Positions 33,127-46,340 of a stretch of DNA of 64,000 bases are shown here, one piece after another (positions within the stretch are counted from its first letter, which is position 1; every line of letters starts with the position of its first letter). The position numbers and the translations under genes are program-made. The DNA comes from Ostrinia nubilalis. Its lineage: Eukaryota; Arthropoda; Insecta; Lepidoptera; Crambidae. The stretch spans positions 2,986,001-3,050,000 of the forward strand of contig NC_087095.1 in assembly GCF_963855985.1 (NCBI RefSeq), written 5' to 3'. The notes under the pieces are model-generated. The model saw only the letters and a program-made list of their open reading frames with translations. It was not told the DNA's origin and searched no databases.

Positions 33127-35447
33127 ACACACTGATCCATCATTTTGAGTTACATTTAGGCAATAAAATTGTTTTTCATCAAAATTGAATTATTTGGATT
33201 TGTTTTACTTAATAAGTAGATTTCGGAACCATTAGATCAATGGTTCCGAATCGCATAATACCAAGTACTGACGACCGCACTACTAACATAGAGTATTAAA
33301 AACACTTTAAGTAATTTTAAGAGACGCTGCAAAAATTAAAAAATATGCACGAAATAAAATAATCTAGTGTACTGTCGACTCTACCACGAATATACCCCAA
33401 GTTACCGCTTCTAGTTACACAAATAAAATAAATAAATAACAACGGCGCCGTTAGAAGAGTGTAGGAGAAAGATACAGTGGAAAACTCGTCAGTATTGCAG
33501 AGTCGACCCCCAGATTTCCCGCCTATCGGCCAGCCGAATGATGAATATGACATGCTACTGATCGTCTTTTGGTCAGTCGAATGGACTACGCAACACCAGT
33601 CATGCCAAAATGCACCCTATTGACAGAATCCTTCTTTTGGATATCCTAATATTTACAATTTCATCATCATAACCAACAGGTATGAATATAGAACGTCGAA
33701 TTTTTAATCTGATTTCGAAGATGATTTATTCGCATGTTAAAAACGGGACTATTCCCATCTCTGTTTCCTACCGCTGCAACTCCTATGTAGCCAGGATCTA
33801 CAGCTTGACCGCTAATAAAAACCCAACCAGTGAAGGTCAAGTTTGTCCCGGGGGAAAGTTAAACTGTCATTGGACTCGCAACGAAATTAATGAGAAGAAC
33901 ATAGCTAGGAGGAGTTCGTATGTTAGTTGATTTTAGTAAGTAGAATCCAAAACCCTCACAGATGGGGGCAGCAGAGGCATTTGCCCGTGTCCATTCCTTG
34001 GAGAGAGTTCCTTTCGATACTCCTTTCATCAGAAGAGCCAACAATTTTATTTTTCTATTTGTCTCGTTTTTTGACGCCAAAATCGCGGAAACGGATTGGA
34101 CCTAAGGGAAAGAAAAGGCTACCTTTGTCGCAAAAAGAAAACTTGAAAGGTTAAAAATATAAGTATACGTAATAATAGTTTATTATACCCCCATTATTTC
34201 TCGTGTTTAAGAAGTTGATATTTACGCTTTCTGTGAGAAATTGTACGTTTTCGATCCCAAAATCTGATACCTATTAAAGATTTTCTTTTGAAAAACTAAG
34301 CAAAGGACGCTGCGAGCAGCTACTATAATAGGTACTCGAGCGAATAAGGTGTAGCAATACGTAGATCAAAAAATATTCCTAAAGAACAGTAAAAACATTC
34401 TAACAGGCACAATATAAATCATCATTTATCTCACCTGATCATCATTTACCATCAGGTGAGATACAGGCCAAGAGAAAAAAAAATAAAGAAAAAAATAAAG
34501 CTCGTACCCGTACCTTTTACCAACTCCAAATTGGGTAGTTAAATAAACTTCACTTTTACCCCTAACATTTTCAATTTGCTGTAAAATTTTATTTAAGTAT
34601 CTACCTAGCTTTGAAAGAAATAATCCCGTAGCGTAGCTAACGAAAATCGATGGGAAAAAAGCATGTCAATTGACTAATGGTGTCTAGTGGACTACCCTAT
34701 TCTTCCCCAGCAGTATACCTACTATGTAAAGCTGTACCCTGTCCCCATATAGGTATAGAATGTGACCTGGCCTCCATTAAAGCAGGCTTTTGTCTCCTGG
34801 ATGCAGGGTCCTTTGTGCGAGCCCGCGAAGACACTTGTTATCGGAGCCCCATTATCACGGGTACTTAGAAAATTGCTACTTTCAGCCGAGTAACGATGAA
34901 GTATGGGAAATATAGGAGAAAATGGCAAAGACAACAAAACCTCTTATAGAAAATCTTTCAGGGAAGTAGTTTTCAGATAAATTAATTTCACGTGCACTTT
35001 TTTAGCATAAAATTAAAAAGATTTATAAAATAAACCAATGAAAATAGAAAAAGTAAATCGCAGTCAGTTTGCAATTGGGTATTTGAAGAAAAATTGGTGT
35101 TAATTGTCAATAAAGCCTAGTTCAATGTATTCTTACGTTTGTAAGCTTTAAGATTGGTACAATTTGCCCCAATGATTTATCAGCAAAGATCAAAATTGGT
35201 AATCAAGTCTCGGCGGCGACTGTACCCGAACCAATGGACCAATATCGATTTCCATTGGAACTACCGGCGAACAATACAATCAATTTAGAGCACTTTTGTA
35301 CAGTCGCCTCCGTTATCGAGACCAAAGTCTCGATTAATTTCCAAGAAAGATCGGCTTTCCCCAAATTTTCGATGCGATTGTAAATTGGAGCTTTTGTGGG
35401 CTTTTGCTGAATTTCCAAAATGAATTTTCAAAGCCTTAACCAATGAA
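33127..35447. other. Intergenic, no gene seen
   Basis: No exon with convincing splice sites. A short hairpin ATTTACCATCAGGTGAGA lies near 34440-34465, a motif repeated in lepidopteran DNA. Confidence 0.35.
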
Positions 35448-35665
35448 TATCGTCGTTTCAGCGAGCAAATGATATCCACTGCACACAAAAAAAAAGGATT
35501 TTCACAAAGACAGGTCCTACGTTGCCCATATACGTACTTCCCGGGACCTTCACCAGATCGTCGGTCTCCTGCCTGCCCTTATTAGGTCTTCCGGCTTATG
35601 GTCGCCACTCCGGAATTTTCTGCCCCAGCTCTACGAGATATGTGTCCCGCCCTCTGCCGCTTAGG
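35448..35665 (-). mobile_element. RTE-type LINE 3' fragment, degenerate
   Basis: Complement of the RTE C-terminal region: GTTTCAGCGAGCAAATGATA, then ACCTTCACCAGATCGTCGGT and GTCGCCACTCCGGAATTTTC. It carries many changes, so it is older than 59194-59562. Confidence 0.75.
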
Positions 35666-35710
35666 TCCAATCTTATTCAACGAATATATTAGTATCCAAC
35701 ATCGTTTCTT

Positions 35711-36012
35711 AAGGTGAATGAGGCTAGTTTCCTAAAAAAATTTTTATAGTCCGTCAATTTTAGTATAAAAAAATATTGAACACGTATATTTTTAATTGTC
35801 AATCAAACAAATAATTACAAAGTTAATAGTGCGTTGAAGTTCCGCGCGACGTCACAAAGTGCTGCACTTTTACGCACTCACTGACGTCACGGGCCTTTTC
35901 TTTAGAACTTTGGCACGCTTTATCTCTTTAGATTTTCATTAGTTTTAAAAAGTGAAAAATATGTGTCGAGTAGTTTTTGATAAGCTAACTGACGGACTAA
36001 TTAAAACTCTTG
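35711..36012. mobile_element. Dispersed repeat with AGTCCGTCA ends
   Basis: ATAGTCCGTCAATTTTAG near the left and GCTAACTGACGGACTAATT at the right form a short inverted pair. The GTGTCGAGTAGTTTTTGATA segment is also LINE-tail-like. Type uncertain. Confidence 0.4.
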
Positions 36013-36603
36013 CTTTTTTACCCAGGAAACATCCCTGATGTATTTAAAAATAAAATCTCCACCCTGTATTATTTATTTATGGAGCTCTAATGGAAAATGT
36101 CTTCTTTAGAAATCCGCACACACCCACAGCTTGACAATACGTAGCAATTTCCCACCACCCACTTGGCTGCAAACGACGCTTAGAACCCCCACAGACTTAC
36201 AGACTTTTTATAGTTTATTCAGGATGATAATAAATATGAACATATTGGAAGTACGCACACCTACACCAATTTAGTATCGGCCGATTCCTCATACAAAGCC
36301 GAAAAACATAAGTCGATTATAAAGTCTGCAGACGCCTTGTGCAGATAAAGGTAACTATTATACTTTTGTTACAAACAAGGGACACCATCATAAAGTTGCT
36401 GTCTCCGGTAGTTGCAGTCAGACAGTCTATTTTTCTTGCACACGGTACAGAGCAATGCATTCAGTCAATATGGTAGAAATATTATCAGGTACTATCGGCA
36501 ACAGTGTTCCCTGCCGGACTAGTCGTCTCGTTTTATCGCAAAAAATCACGAGATATGAGAGCAAAAACGGAAATGGATAGTTATAACTCTGTGGCCGATA
36601 GTA

Positions 36604-37543
36604 CAGGGTGGCCCAGAAGAAAGTTCACTTTTGAAAATTCAAGGAAACGAAAACTGTAAATTTTTATACAACTTTTACTATTGCAATTTAAAGGAAATTT
36701 AATGCAATTTATTTTTAAATTTAACTTTATTTAATTACATAGCCCAGGAGATTTCCTTGACGCTTACAACATTCGATCAACATGCATCAAAATCTTGAAA
36801 TGCGTTCGTAAGAATTACCTCAAACCTATTTTTTCAATTTTTTTCCGAATGCTAAACTTCAGTTGCTGCATGGTTGTTGAATTATAAAAGTACACTCTAT
36901 TCTTAATGTAACACCACAAAAAATAATTTTCTGGAATGAAATCAGGGCTTCCTGGGGGCCAGGAGATGTCACCCCTGCCTGAAATTATTTTTTTGTGGGA
37001 ACATTTGTCTCTTACCATCTAAATGCTCTCATTTGAAGTGTGACACGTAGCCCCATCTTGATGAAACCAAGTGCTCCGGTCATAGCCTTGCGAATCTTGC
37101 AGCTTTGAAATCAAAAAGCTTTTCAGCCTACCAGTATGGCGCTCTCAAAAATTAATCATCCTTTCAATGCAACAAACCAATTAAGCAGGGGTGAAATCTC
37201 ACTGCCTCTAAGAAGCGCTAATCTCATTCCAGCAGTCTTCTTTTTGTGGGGTTACCCTATGAGCAGAGTATACTCTAATAATCCAAAAACTCTGCAGCAT
37301 TCATCCATCCTGAATCCATTTCGAGGTAACTCTAACGAAAGTTTTCCAAAATGTTTATGTATGTTGACCGAATGTTGTAAACGTCAAGGGAATCACATGT
37401 ACGATAAAATTTATGAAAGAAAGTAAATTTTAAAACAAATTGCACTAAATTCCCTTTAAATTGCAATAGTTAAAGTTCAACAAAAATGAACAGTTTTCGT
37501 TTCCTTGAATTTTCAAAAGTGAACTTTCTTCTGGGCCACCCTG
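36604..37543. mobile_element. Inverted dimer of a Tc1/mariner-like 3' end, 940 bp
   Basis: TA-flanked, ends CAGGGTGGCCCAGAAGAAAG and its complement, with arms matching over more than 130 bp. Both arms continue into remnants of a transposase C-terminus in opposite orientations: minus strand within 36815-37018 (WPPGSPDFIPENYFLW) and plus strand within 37136-37426 (LRSANLIPAVFFLWGY). This resembles the last catalytic-domain motif of Tc1/mariner-type transposases. Both are fragments, neither is functional. Confidence 0.75.
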
Positions 37544-37900
37544 TACTATGAACAATGAACATAATTACCTATTTAATTATTGAGTTCATGTGGTAATGAA
37601 GTAGTAGTATTTACAATGCTAGCTACCCATGTACGAGTAGAGAATTCAGTTGCCAAGTCCTAAGATATATTTTTTGTGATAAGTATCTGTTCACATATAT
37701 TTCTCGTTTAATAGGACAAAGTAAAAGAAGAATAATAAGTTTGTTTTCCGTTTCTTGAATATTTTAAGTCTTTTTTTTTCTATTTATTTGGCACAAAAAC
37801 AGTCATTACAAATATCACTTTTAAACAAAAATAGTAACTAAGAAAAAAGACAACGAGTGCCCAAAAGTAACAAGAAAAAAGACAACGATTGCCAAAAGTA

Positions 37901-38003
37901 ACACCAAACTTTGACCGTAACTATAACGATAACCGGCTTTTGTATGGAGTTTGACAGATTTTTTACGTTTGTCAAAGTTAAAGTAAGATGGTGCAATCCA
38001 GCC
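37901..38003. mobile_element. MITE fragment, GGCTGGGTTGCACC family
   Basis: Right end GATGGTGCAATCCAGCC is intact; the left terminal repeat is missing. Confidence 0.75.
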
Positions 38004-39776
38004 TAAATATTTTATAAGAGTTTATGACTAATTTTCGATCTCAAACCCTTTAATCTCACAATTTGCAAATTATTTCATACATGTACGAACACTTTAATAG
38101 AGGCACCACATATTTGTCGTACACCCAGTACAAAAACAAAAACATTTTAAAATCTGGTGACAAAACTCCAGCCTGTGAACAATGCGACACACCGTGCGCT
38201 TCAAAAGTGGAAAATGGAGAAAATAGAGCGCACCCGCCATTATTTGACCCGCAACTCCAAGGATTACCGGACAGTATTAATTTCCCTCCGACAATTCCCC
38301 ACTCTTGGAAATTGAATCACAGTGGATAAGATCGTTTTTTTTTTTCATTACAAAGTGACGCTATCAGCCAGATTAGATTTTAACAGGGACCTTGTATTAA
38401 TTTTTGAGATGGAACTTTCAAATTTGGACGCATGCAAAAATGGCAGCCTATTTTTCAATCTGATAGTCGGAATGGAGCCGTAATTTCACGATTCTGGCAT
38501 GAATGTTTGTAAATCATGACACTTTTACCGAATAGACTGTTTCGTTTGCCCGAATAGAATAAAAGGTAACGTTAAATTGTTACCTGGCTACTAAATCTAC
38601 GTCTGCAACTTTGTGTACCTACGTGAAAATCACTTACATGGTCTCTCATTTCATTTTGTGCCAAAGTTTACACGTGCTGAAACTGGTAATAATTTAGGTC
38701 TTTCAAAGAAAATCTTTATCGCTCGTGCGTCTCCCAATCAAAGACATTAATTTCTTACATATTAAATTTCTTACATAATAAGTTTACTTCTTTGAGAAAC
38801 AATTTGTGCCCGTCAATTTACATTACCTACTTTACAAGCTTCACTTTTATTCTCTAGACAAAAAGCCTATACCTATTCTTCAAACTTCAATTTATCTCTA
38901 ATACATAGTACTAATTATATTTGCCAAAATTCGCGGAATTGGTTCAGTGTTTAAACGTGAAAAGACAATAAGCAGAGCTATTAAAAAAATCAGTTTCAGT
39001 TTCATGAATTTTATTTCCATTGATATTTTTAAATAAAGTGCTTTTAGAGGAATTTTATGGTTGTTATTAATACTATTAAAATGAGTTCAAAATTCAAATG
39101 CCTCTATTTTTATTGCCCTATAAAAACTCTTACGTCAAGTAAATCACTACAAAACCATACATACAATATTACAAGCCGGAAGAATGGATATGCTCGTACA
39201 TTGTGTTTAACAAGATTACCACCGGCAATTTACCCGGTTACCGTAATCACATTAATAGCTCGAACTGGATAACATTAAACCGGTTAACAGCTTACCGATT
39301 GTGCAAGCTGCTTTAATATGAGCACTGATAACGTATGAAGCATACATTTATCTTTAACTTTTCATATTCTTTGGATAATGTTCTTTTATGCAGAAAAAGG
39401 AAGGTATTTGACTGCACCTGATTTTAGGCATAAAAAATACCAGAGGATTTTAATTTGAAGAAATATTTAAATAATTTTCACTTAGCCTGAAGGCTTAAGC
39501 ATCACAATGAAATGTAACTGAATTTAATGACAACTCGACCACCACACCACGAAAATGTTTTATCAAACCATAAAAATCAAATATTAATGTAATTTTAAGC
39601 TCTTTTTTACTTTTCCTTTATGATTTTGTTTATTCAATGTAAAATTGGGAAATATCACAATAATACTTTAACTTAGGTATTATAGTTATTTTATTTTTCT
39701 TAATTATCTGCTTATGCTTATTTCATAAAACGTAATCAATTCTCCGTCCAAAAAAACTAATAGAAATCTTACTTAC
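38004..39776. other. Intergenic, no gene seen
   Basis: AT-rich, no supported feature. Confidence 0.35.
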
Positions 39777-39900
39777 CAACAGCCAGCTAACACTCGTCAA
39801 CACAACTTATTTCGCGAGCGCTTGGGCGGGCGGGACACGTGCGATCCGCCCCAGCGACCGAGACCGTCTGCCGCCCGCCCAACCGGCCGCCCTACTTGAA
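39777..39900 (-). promoter_or_regulatory. Possible GC-rich promoter with a 5' exon, minus strand
   Basis: An isolated CpG-rich block (GGGCGGGCGGGACACGTGCG) in AT-rich surroundings, containing GC boxes and a CACGTG E-box. On the minus strand it ends in a strong splice donor, CTGTTG|GTAAGTAAG, with the last exon base at 39777. No downstream coding exon was recognised, so this is only a candidate. Confidence 0.3.
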
Positions 39901-42900
39901 TTAATTGTATCACGAAGCACTTGTGGCCGCTTAAAGCGAATCAAATGGACAATTATGTACAAGTGATGCCGAAATGATAAATTGGCCAGACGAGTTGACA
40001 ATAGGACGAAAGCTTTGTGCTACACTATGCAGATTAATGGTTACAATAAAATGATTTTGTGGTGATATTTACTGTTGTAAAGTGATAGTAATTTATTGTT
40101 TTCGTACTTTGTAGCAAAATATTGAGTAAAATTTTTTCGTAGAGTATTTAATTTTGGTTGTCCACCATTCCATAGGTAATTAATTTTAGGGAAATTGTGA
40201 GTGCTTAACGAGAACCTACACAATACGATTTTTATATTGAAAGTGTAAAATCCGTACGTACATAACTTAATACATGTATTTACGCAACTGTCTTCCTTAA
40301 ATAATAAACAAAGGATCTGTGATTACTATTTAATGTAACCCAGAAAGAAAAGAACGAAATCTCAATCACGACGCAAAATAATGTGCCGTTCCTTCCTGGA
40401 AACGGCTTAACGACAATCTATGGACTTGTAGTAGCCTCGTTTCTTTTTTTGTTAACACGTGCATTTCCTTCGTCTTTTTTATTCGTTTTTGCTCTATTAA
40501 ACAGTCTTCCTGTAACCTGTGTAAGTGTATAGGTCATCTCTCCACGTTGTGGGTGGACGTCCCACGCTGCGCGTGTCAGACGCAACCTTCTAAAATGAAA
40601 TGATGATAAATGCAGGCTGCTACCTACCAGCGAATCTGAAAATCATTGGGGGAGGCCTTTGTTCAGCAATGGACCTTGTGTCTGAAATGATGATTAAACA
40701 ATCGCTAGAGCTACTTTATAATCCGATCTAAATATGAGTAAAAATTTCAATTAACAATAATGCTTATATGTAAACTAAATGACACAAGTTAATAGTATCG
40801 AAATAACGAATAAGGTATAATAATTATGTACTCGTATGCGAAATAGAAAGAAAGAAAAAATGTTTATTCAGTAGGTATCACATACACAATTGACAACAAA
40901 TTTAAAAAAAATGTCCATTGGATACACAATGATGATATTTCAAACTTCAGAATTATGAAGAAAAAGTATAGAAAAGGTTATACATATACATATAATGTAC
41001 TCCTTCTTAGAGATAAAATAAACGCATGTGTTGCTCTGTAAAATAAAAGTTTTATTCAATATTAATACATTTCTCATTGAAACAAACTAAATTCCTTATT
41101 CATTGGCTATAACACAAACCTGTAAAATAAAAGAAACTACATTTAAAGTTTATCTCTTAAAATACAGTGTAGGTATTTCCTCGAATCGAAAACCTACCTA
41201 TTAGTTCAGCAAACACTATCAGACCGGATTTGTGGCGTCCAAACAGATACAAGTCTTAATCTTATCGAGCCGATGCATCCAGATAATCCCGACAAATTAA
41301 CGGAGTCTACAAACGACCGCCCACAGTATTAAGAATTCCCGGGAATCCCGAAAATTCCCGGGATTAGCAAAAGAAGAAAGACTATAAATTTTGCTAAGCC
41401 GTCACGATTATAGCTGGTACAACAAAACTGGTAAACAATTTGTTAAGGTTCTTATTTAGGAAGGATCCACCTTATTTTTTTGTTTGAGTAAGTGAAAAAG
41501 CTTTTTTTATATTCAACTATTTACTTCGCATTTAAATTCAAATTAAAAATATTAGTACGTCGTGTAGTAACGATTGATTGACTGATAGCGTGTATCTGTC
41601 TGTACACACTGTGCAGTCTACGGTTTCGACTGATTGACTTACCTGTCTCGTAGACACCATAATAACCTCATTTTATTCTGATCTGACAAAAAAATGTCCA
41701 GGTTATACTTAGTACATCAGACAGGTACTCAACACCGAAGATCTATGCTTTCATAGCACTGTAACAGTAATGGGCTTCAAAACTACGCAGAAGAAAATTT
41801 TCGTAGATGTGCTTGCTAACTTACCTTACTTATTATACGAGTATTATGTAATCGTACCGATATCATCAATATTACTCGGATATCATGAAAATACGGTAAA
41901 AATAGAATTTAATATGCCGTATAAGTATTTGCCTAGTCCCTTCCACCCTTTATAAGTTTATACCTAGATGGGGTTATCGCCAAATACCGTTGCCAAAAAG
42001 TTTCGACAGAAAATTTCAATAAAAGTCCAACTTAAGGAAACCAATATCGCGACAAGTTATATTTTCGAGAACCATTTTCTGTCCTTCTTAAGGGCTTCGT
42101 TATGCGTTTTTGTTTGTATTTGAAATTATGTAAGAGGATTGGGTCTTGTGAATAAGACAATGACTTCAAAACTCAATATAGACACAGTGGATATGGTCGA
42201 CTGGTTCATAACAAATTGCCTATCTAATAATCTACGGACAATCGTAAGGCGACAGGACATTAAGTTCAACGCTGTGGCATCTTCTCTCCTTGTAATACAG
42301 GCTAGCAAACAAAAATGTATAGTTTGATGTGCTATGCGACGTCAAGACCAAGGTACTTAAACGCTGTAGAACTGTATAGGTAGTTTGTACGTTGTAAAGT
42401 ACCTAATAGGTAAAGAAAACTTTCTTCATTATTATAATGATAACAAATTTTTCCAATTCCATTTTACTTTTCCAGCACCAAACAATCATGATTGTGAGTG
42501 TATTGACATTTATCCACAAGTCATCAAAGAGACGACCCAAATTCGTTTACTAAAACCATTTTTCGAGTTTCCATCTCCAGTTTCTCCCGGCCGCCGGAAA
42601 ATTAGCGCGCAATCTCGGCATCACTCGCCTTCCACTTTACACACACAAATTGTTACGTTTATTAAGGCTATTGAGAATGATATTTTTGCGGCTTCGGATT
42701 ATTTTATCGTGGCTTTTGGGTAGGCTTTGTGATCTGAAATTGATAGGTAGGTATAAAGATTGCGGTTCGTTTGAATTCTAGCTTTTTTCGTTTGGTAAAG
42801 TATGATAACTTTTAATGTATGAGTTTGGTTGCCGCAGAAATGACATGGGCAACTGCTTCATCTCCGTGCCATTCGTAGTAACTTATTTTGCAATGCTTCG

Positions 42901-43150
42901 TGATATTGATAATAAGTAGACCATGGCTCACATGGGTACAAAATCCTATAGTTTGTGTCCCAGTCATCATCCTCTTACATAACTTAACTCTATCTTCGTG
43001 GGATGCTGTTGGCGATAAAAAGATAAAAAAATTTAAATATATTACCGAAACGGAAAGTTCCAGCGACATAATAATGTAATGTTTTATGAGAAAAAATAAC
43101 AACTCATACACTTCCAAAATAAAAATATACGAGTACTGAGTACATACCTA
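39901..43150. other. Intergenic, no gene seen
   Basis: AT-rich. An RTE tail fragment at about 40612-40690 (GATAAATGCAGGCTGCTACC..GAGGCCTTTGTTCAGCAATGG, plus strand). Otherwise nothing supported. Confidence 0.35.
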
Positions 43151-43365
43151 GTTCGTTCGTTCGTACGTTTCAGCCAAACGACGTCCACTGCTGGACAAAG
43201 GCCTCCCCAAGGTTTTCCTTAATGAACGGTCCTGCGCTGCCCGCATCCAGGTTCTTCCTGCGACCTTCACCAGATCGTCGGTCCACCTAGTAGGAGGCCT
43301 GCCCACGCTACGTCTTCCAGTCCGTGGTCGCCACTCGAGAACTTTCCTGCCCCAACATAGTACCT
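43151..43365 (-). mobile_element. RTE-type LINE 3' fragment
   Basis: (GTTC)n-like tail, TTTCAGCCAAACGACGTCCA, through GTCCACCTAGTAGGAGGCCT to CGAGAACTTTCCTGCCCCAA. Very close to 59194-59562. Confidence 0.88.
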
Positions 43366-43624
43366 AATTTTATTATAATAGAGATACTGCTTTATTTGTT
43401 TTGACCTAGAAACCTAGAGACGCCACATCTGTCCATCTTGTATGTAAATACAAGCAAATAAGAGTTAGCCTTTTTGTTCTGCAAATTAGTGGTTGACAGT
43501 ACACTTTCAAGGAGCGAGAGTGTGAACTAATTTCATTGTTCTAGCAGTTTGCACGATCAACCGCGCTACGGCTACAGTAGCTAGGGTTACCATAAGTTGA
43601 TAAAAGAAGGCCATTATAATGATA

Positions 43625-43872
43625 ATGAAACTAGCTTTACGCCCGCGGCTTCGCCCGCGTGGAATTTTGTCTGTCACAGAAAAACTTTATCGCGCGCGTC
43701 CCAGTTTAAAAAACCGGGGTAAAAACTATCCTATGTCCTTTCTCCGGGACTCAAACTATCTCTATGCCAAATTTCATCAAAATCGGTTCAGTGGTTTAGG
43801 CATGAAAGCAAGACAGACAGACAGACAGAGTTACTTTCGCATTTATAATATTAGTATAGAGATAGTATAGAT
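43625..43872 (+). mobile_element. LINE-like tail with (GACA)n
   Basis: ACTAGCTTTACGCCCGCGGC, then the CTATGCCAAATTTCATCAAA segment, (GACA)n and CATTTATAATATTAGTATAG. Same family as 13195-13440 (minus). Confidence 0.8.
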
Positions 43873-44681
43873 GATGACGTCAAGTATGAGTAGGGAGTAC
43901 AACATTGTTTTTAAGATGAAATGGTATTTTGTCTTTTCAGGACACCCATAGGCTTATGCAGGATATTTCTTTATTAATTTCAGTGGCCACAGTTTCAGTT
44001 CCAGTGTGCGCTATTGTTTTGTAGACCATGTGAAGAATTATGGAACATTGTCGACGACTGTCTGGATGATTTGCGTTCCGGCTTTTGATGCTGACTGTAG
44101 TACCTAACGCGTTCAATTCTCGCAGAGGACACAGTGACACAGGCTAGTGTGATAAGCATTAAGCTTAAATAAATTAAGATATAAGCATTTAACAGACAAA
44201 AATTGTATTTTAGCGAACTTTCGGACGATGTTATTGTAAAGACCGTGCACAGAATTTAGATATTTTATCCAAATGTGCAGTGAACAGACCAGTTAATGCC
44301 CAGTTTCCGGTTAACAAGGCAGCATTGGCAACCCTAATGGCAACATTGCCCCAATTTGCCAGGACCCTCTTCTGAGTTCGTTAAACTTAAGTGGCACACA
44401 TTTATATGGCAGGTAAGTAAATTATTATTTTGTTTACCTTCTGATAGGATCGCTGTTTGCGGGCACGATGGGTTTTGTTAGCGGAACGTCCATGGGAATA
44501 GGTACTTGCATAATTTCCGTGAAGTGGGTCAAGTCTCTTGCATGACGGGAATAATATGACGGAAAGATAGGATAGTAGTAGATAGTAGTAGTATGTATTA
44601 TGGACTTGCTTTATAGGTAGGTTATACTAGCAGTAAGACAGGACCTACCTGGAATTTCTGGTAAACTGTATTTTATTGTCG
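43873..44681. other. Intergenic, no gene seen
   Basis: No supported feature. Confidence 0.35.
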
Positions 44682-44940
44682 TCGGCCGTTTGGTGTAGTG
44701 GTTCAGAACGGACTACTATGCCGAGAGGTCCCGGGTTCGATTCCCGGCCGGGCAGAAATTGAAATGATGAATTTTAATTTCTGTGACGGGTCTGGGTGTG
44801 ACTATGTATAATATTTATGTATTTAAAAAAAAAGTATATAAGTAGTATATCCGTTAAGCTAGCACCCATAACACAAGCATTAAGTTACTTACTTTGGGGC
44901 TAGCTGGCGCTGTGTGAAATTGTCCAAAGATTTAAAAAAA
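44682..44940 (+). mobile_element. tRNA-headed SINE, plus strand
   Basis: Head with A box TGGTGTAGTGGTT and B box GGTTCGATTCC, then a body shared with 25613-25863 (GCTAGCTGGCGCTGTGTGAA) and an A-rich tail. The head lacks a paired acceptor stem, so it is a SINE promoter, not a tRNA gene. Confidence 0.9.
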
Positions 44941-45104
44941 AATGATTAAAAAAAATAAACAAGAATTGACCATAACTTTCAGTTTCAGGATTTGACCATA
45001 AGAGTGGCCTTAATAGTGCAAATATAGCTTAAATACCTTAATAGTTTCAAAATTGATTGCACTTAGGATCTACTGTTTGCCTAGATTAAAACTAAGGTAA
45101 AACT

Positions 45105-46232
45105 GTGCTAGCGTTGCTTGATTTTAGCAATGCTTTTAATACAGTCGATTTTGACATACTAATCGGGATACTCCGTTCTCTTAACATATCTCCGACAGTT
45201 CTGGGCTGGTTCCATAGTTACCTGCACGGTCGCCGACAACGCATTCGCGCGGGGAACTGTCTCTCAGCGTGGTGTGACATCAGTGCCGGTGTGCCGCAAG
45301 GTGGTGTGCTGTCTCCTCTCTTATTCGCAGTCTTCATTAACTCCATTTCTATAAACCTTAGATCCTCTTTTCACTTGTATGCAGACGATCTCCAGATTTA
45401 TTCGCAGGGGGGCCTTGGAGACCTTTCGAGAGCTGTGGAAGTCGTGAACAGCGATCTCGAAATAATCCTGGACTGGAGCAGGGCTCATGGGCTTAAGGTC
45501 AACCCCACCAAAACGCAGGTTATCGTGTTGGGTGGTTCCAGGCAGATTTCCCAGATTAACTGGAGTGCCCTTCCACCCATCATGTTTGACGGTGTCCAGA
45601 TACCTTTTAGCAAAGTCGTGAAGAACCTCGGCATTCACATCGATAGTGCTCTCACATGGACAACCCAGATTGGGGAGGTCAGCAGGAAGGTGTTTGCGGC
45701 TGCAGCGTCAATAAATAGGTTGCGTAACTTTTTATCCATACCCACCAAAATTGCTCTTGTTCAAGCTTTACTCTTCCCTATTCTCGACTACGCCGACTGC
45801 TGCTACCCTGACCTCAACGAAACCCATTTGGCTAAGCTCGAGCGCCTCCAAAACTTTTGCATTCGTATTATCTACGGCCTGCGAAAGTATGACCATGTTT
45901 CTGAGTACCGAGCCCAGCTAAAATGGTTACCGATCCGACGTCGGCGTGACTCTCACATGCTATCCCTTCTTTTCTCTATCCTCTTTAACCCAAAGTCACC
46001 ACCATACTTGAAGGAGCGTTTTCAATTTATGCAGTCGGCCCTGGGTCACGAAATGCGGTCGTCAAAACTCCATCTTAATTTTGCTTCTCACACCTCACAT
46101 TCCTATGCGCGATCTTTCACTGTTCAAGCTATCCGTCTATGGAACGCCTTGCCGATGTCTATTCGGCAATCTGAGTCACTTCCTACTTTTAAGAAAAGAC
46201 CCAAGTCTCACTTCCTCACGCTACTACCTTAA
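45105..46232 (+). pseudogene. 5'-truncated LINE reverse transcriptase (jockey/CR1-like)
   Basis: 375 codons open from a GTG at 45105 (in-frame stop at 45093) to a stop at 46232, beginning directly inside the reverse transcriptase domain. Motifs: LLDFSNAFNTVD (first catalytic block), GVPQGGVLSPLLF (block 4), LYADDL (active site, about residues 91-96) and the thumb region, then the CR1/jockey-type C-terminal segment ending SLPTFKKRPKSHFLTLLP. No endonuclease and no ORF1, so it is a dead 5'-truncated copy despite an intact frame. The clade (jockey, CR1 or L2-like) is inferred from general motif style. Confidence 0.88.
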
Positions 46233-46340
46233 TTTCCCAACATCTGTATTCCTTTTAGCTTCTTAATATTCCCACCTATTTTCTGCTGGCTATCTTCTAT
46301 CTTTGGTTCGTATCAAAAATTGTATGTGTATGTAGGTATA

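Noticed and set aside
36815..37426. Two separate small transposase genes
   Set aside because: They are mirror copies of the same degenerate C-terminal fragment in inverted arms.
44682..44760. Functional tRNA gene with A and B boxes (also 25790-25863 minus)
   Set aside because: No paired acceptor stem, and both copies continue into an identical SINE body.
45105..46232. Intact LINE or host telomerase-like gene
   Set aside because: The frame starts inside the reverse transcriptase domain with no endonuclease; it is a 5'-truncated LINE.
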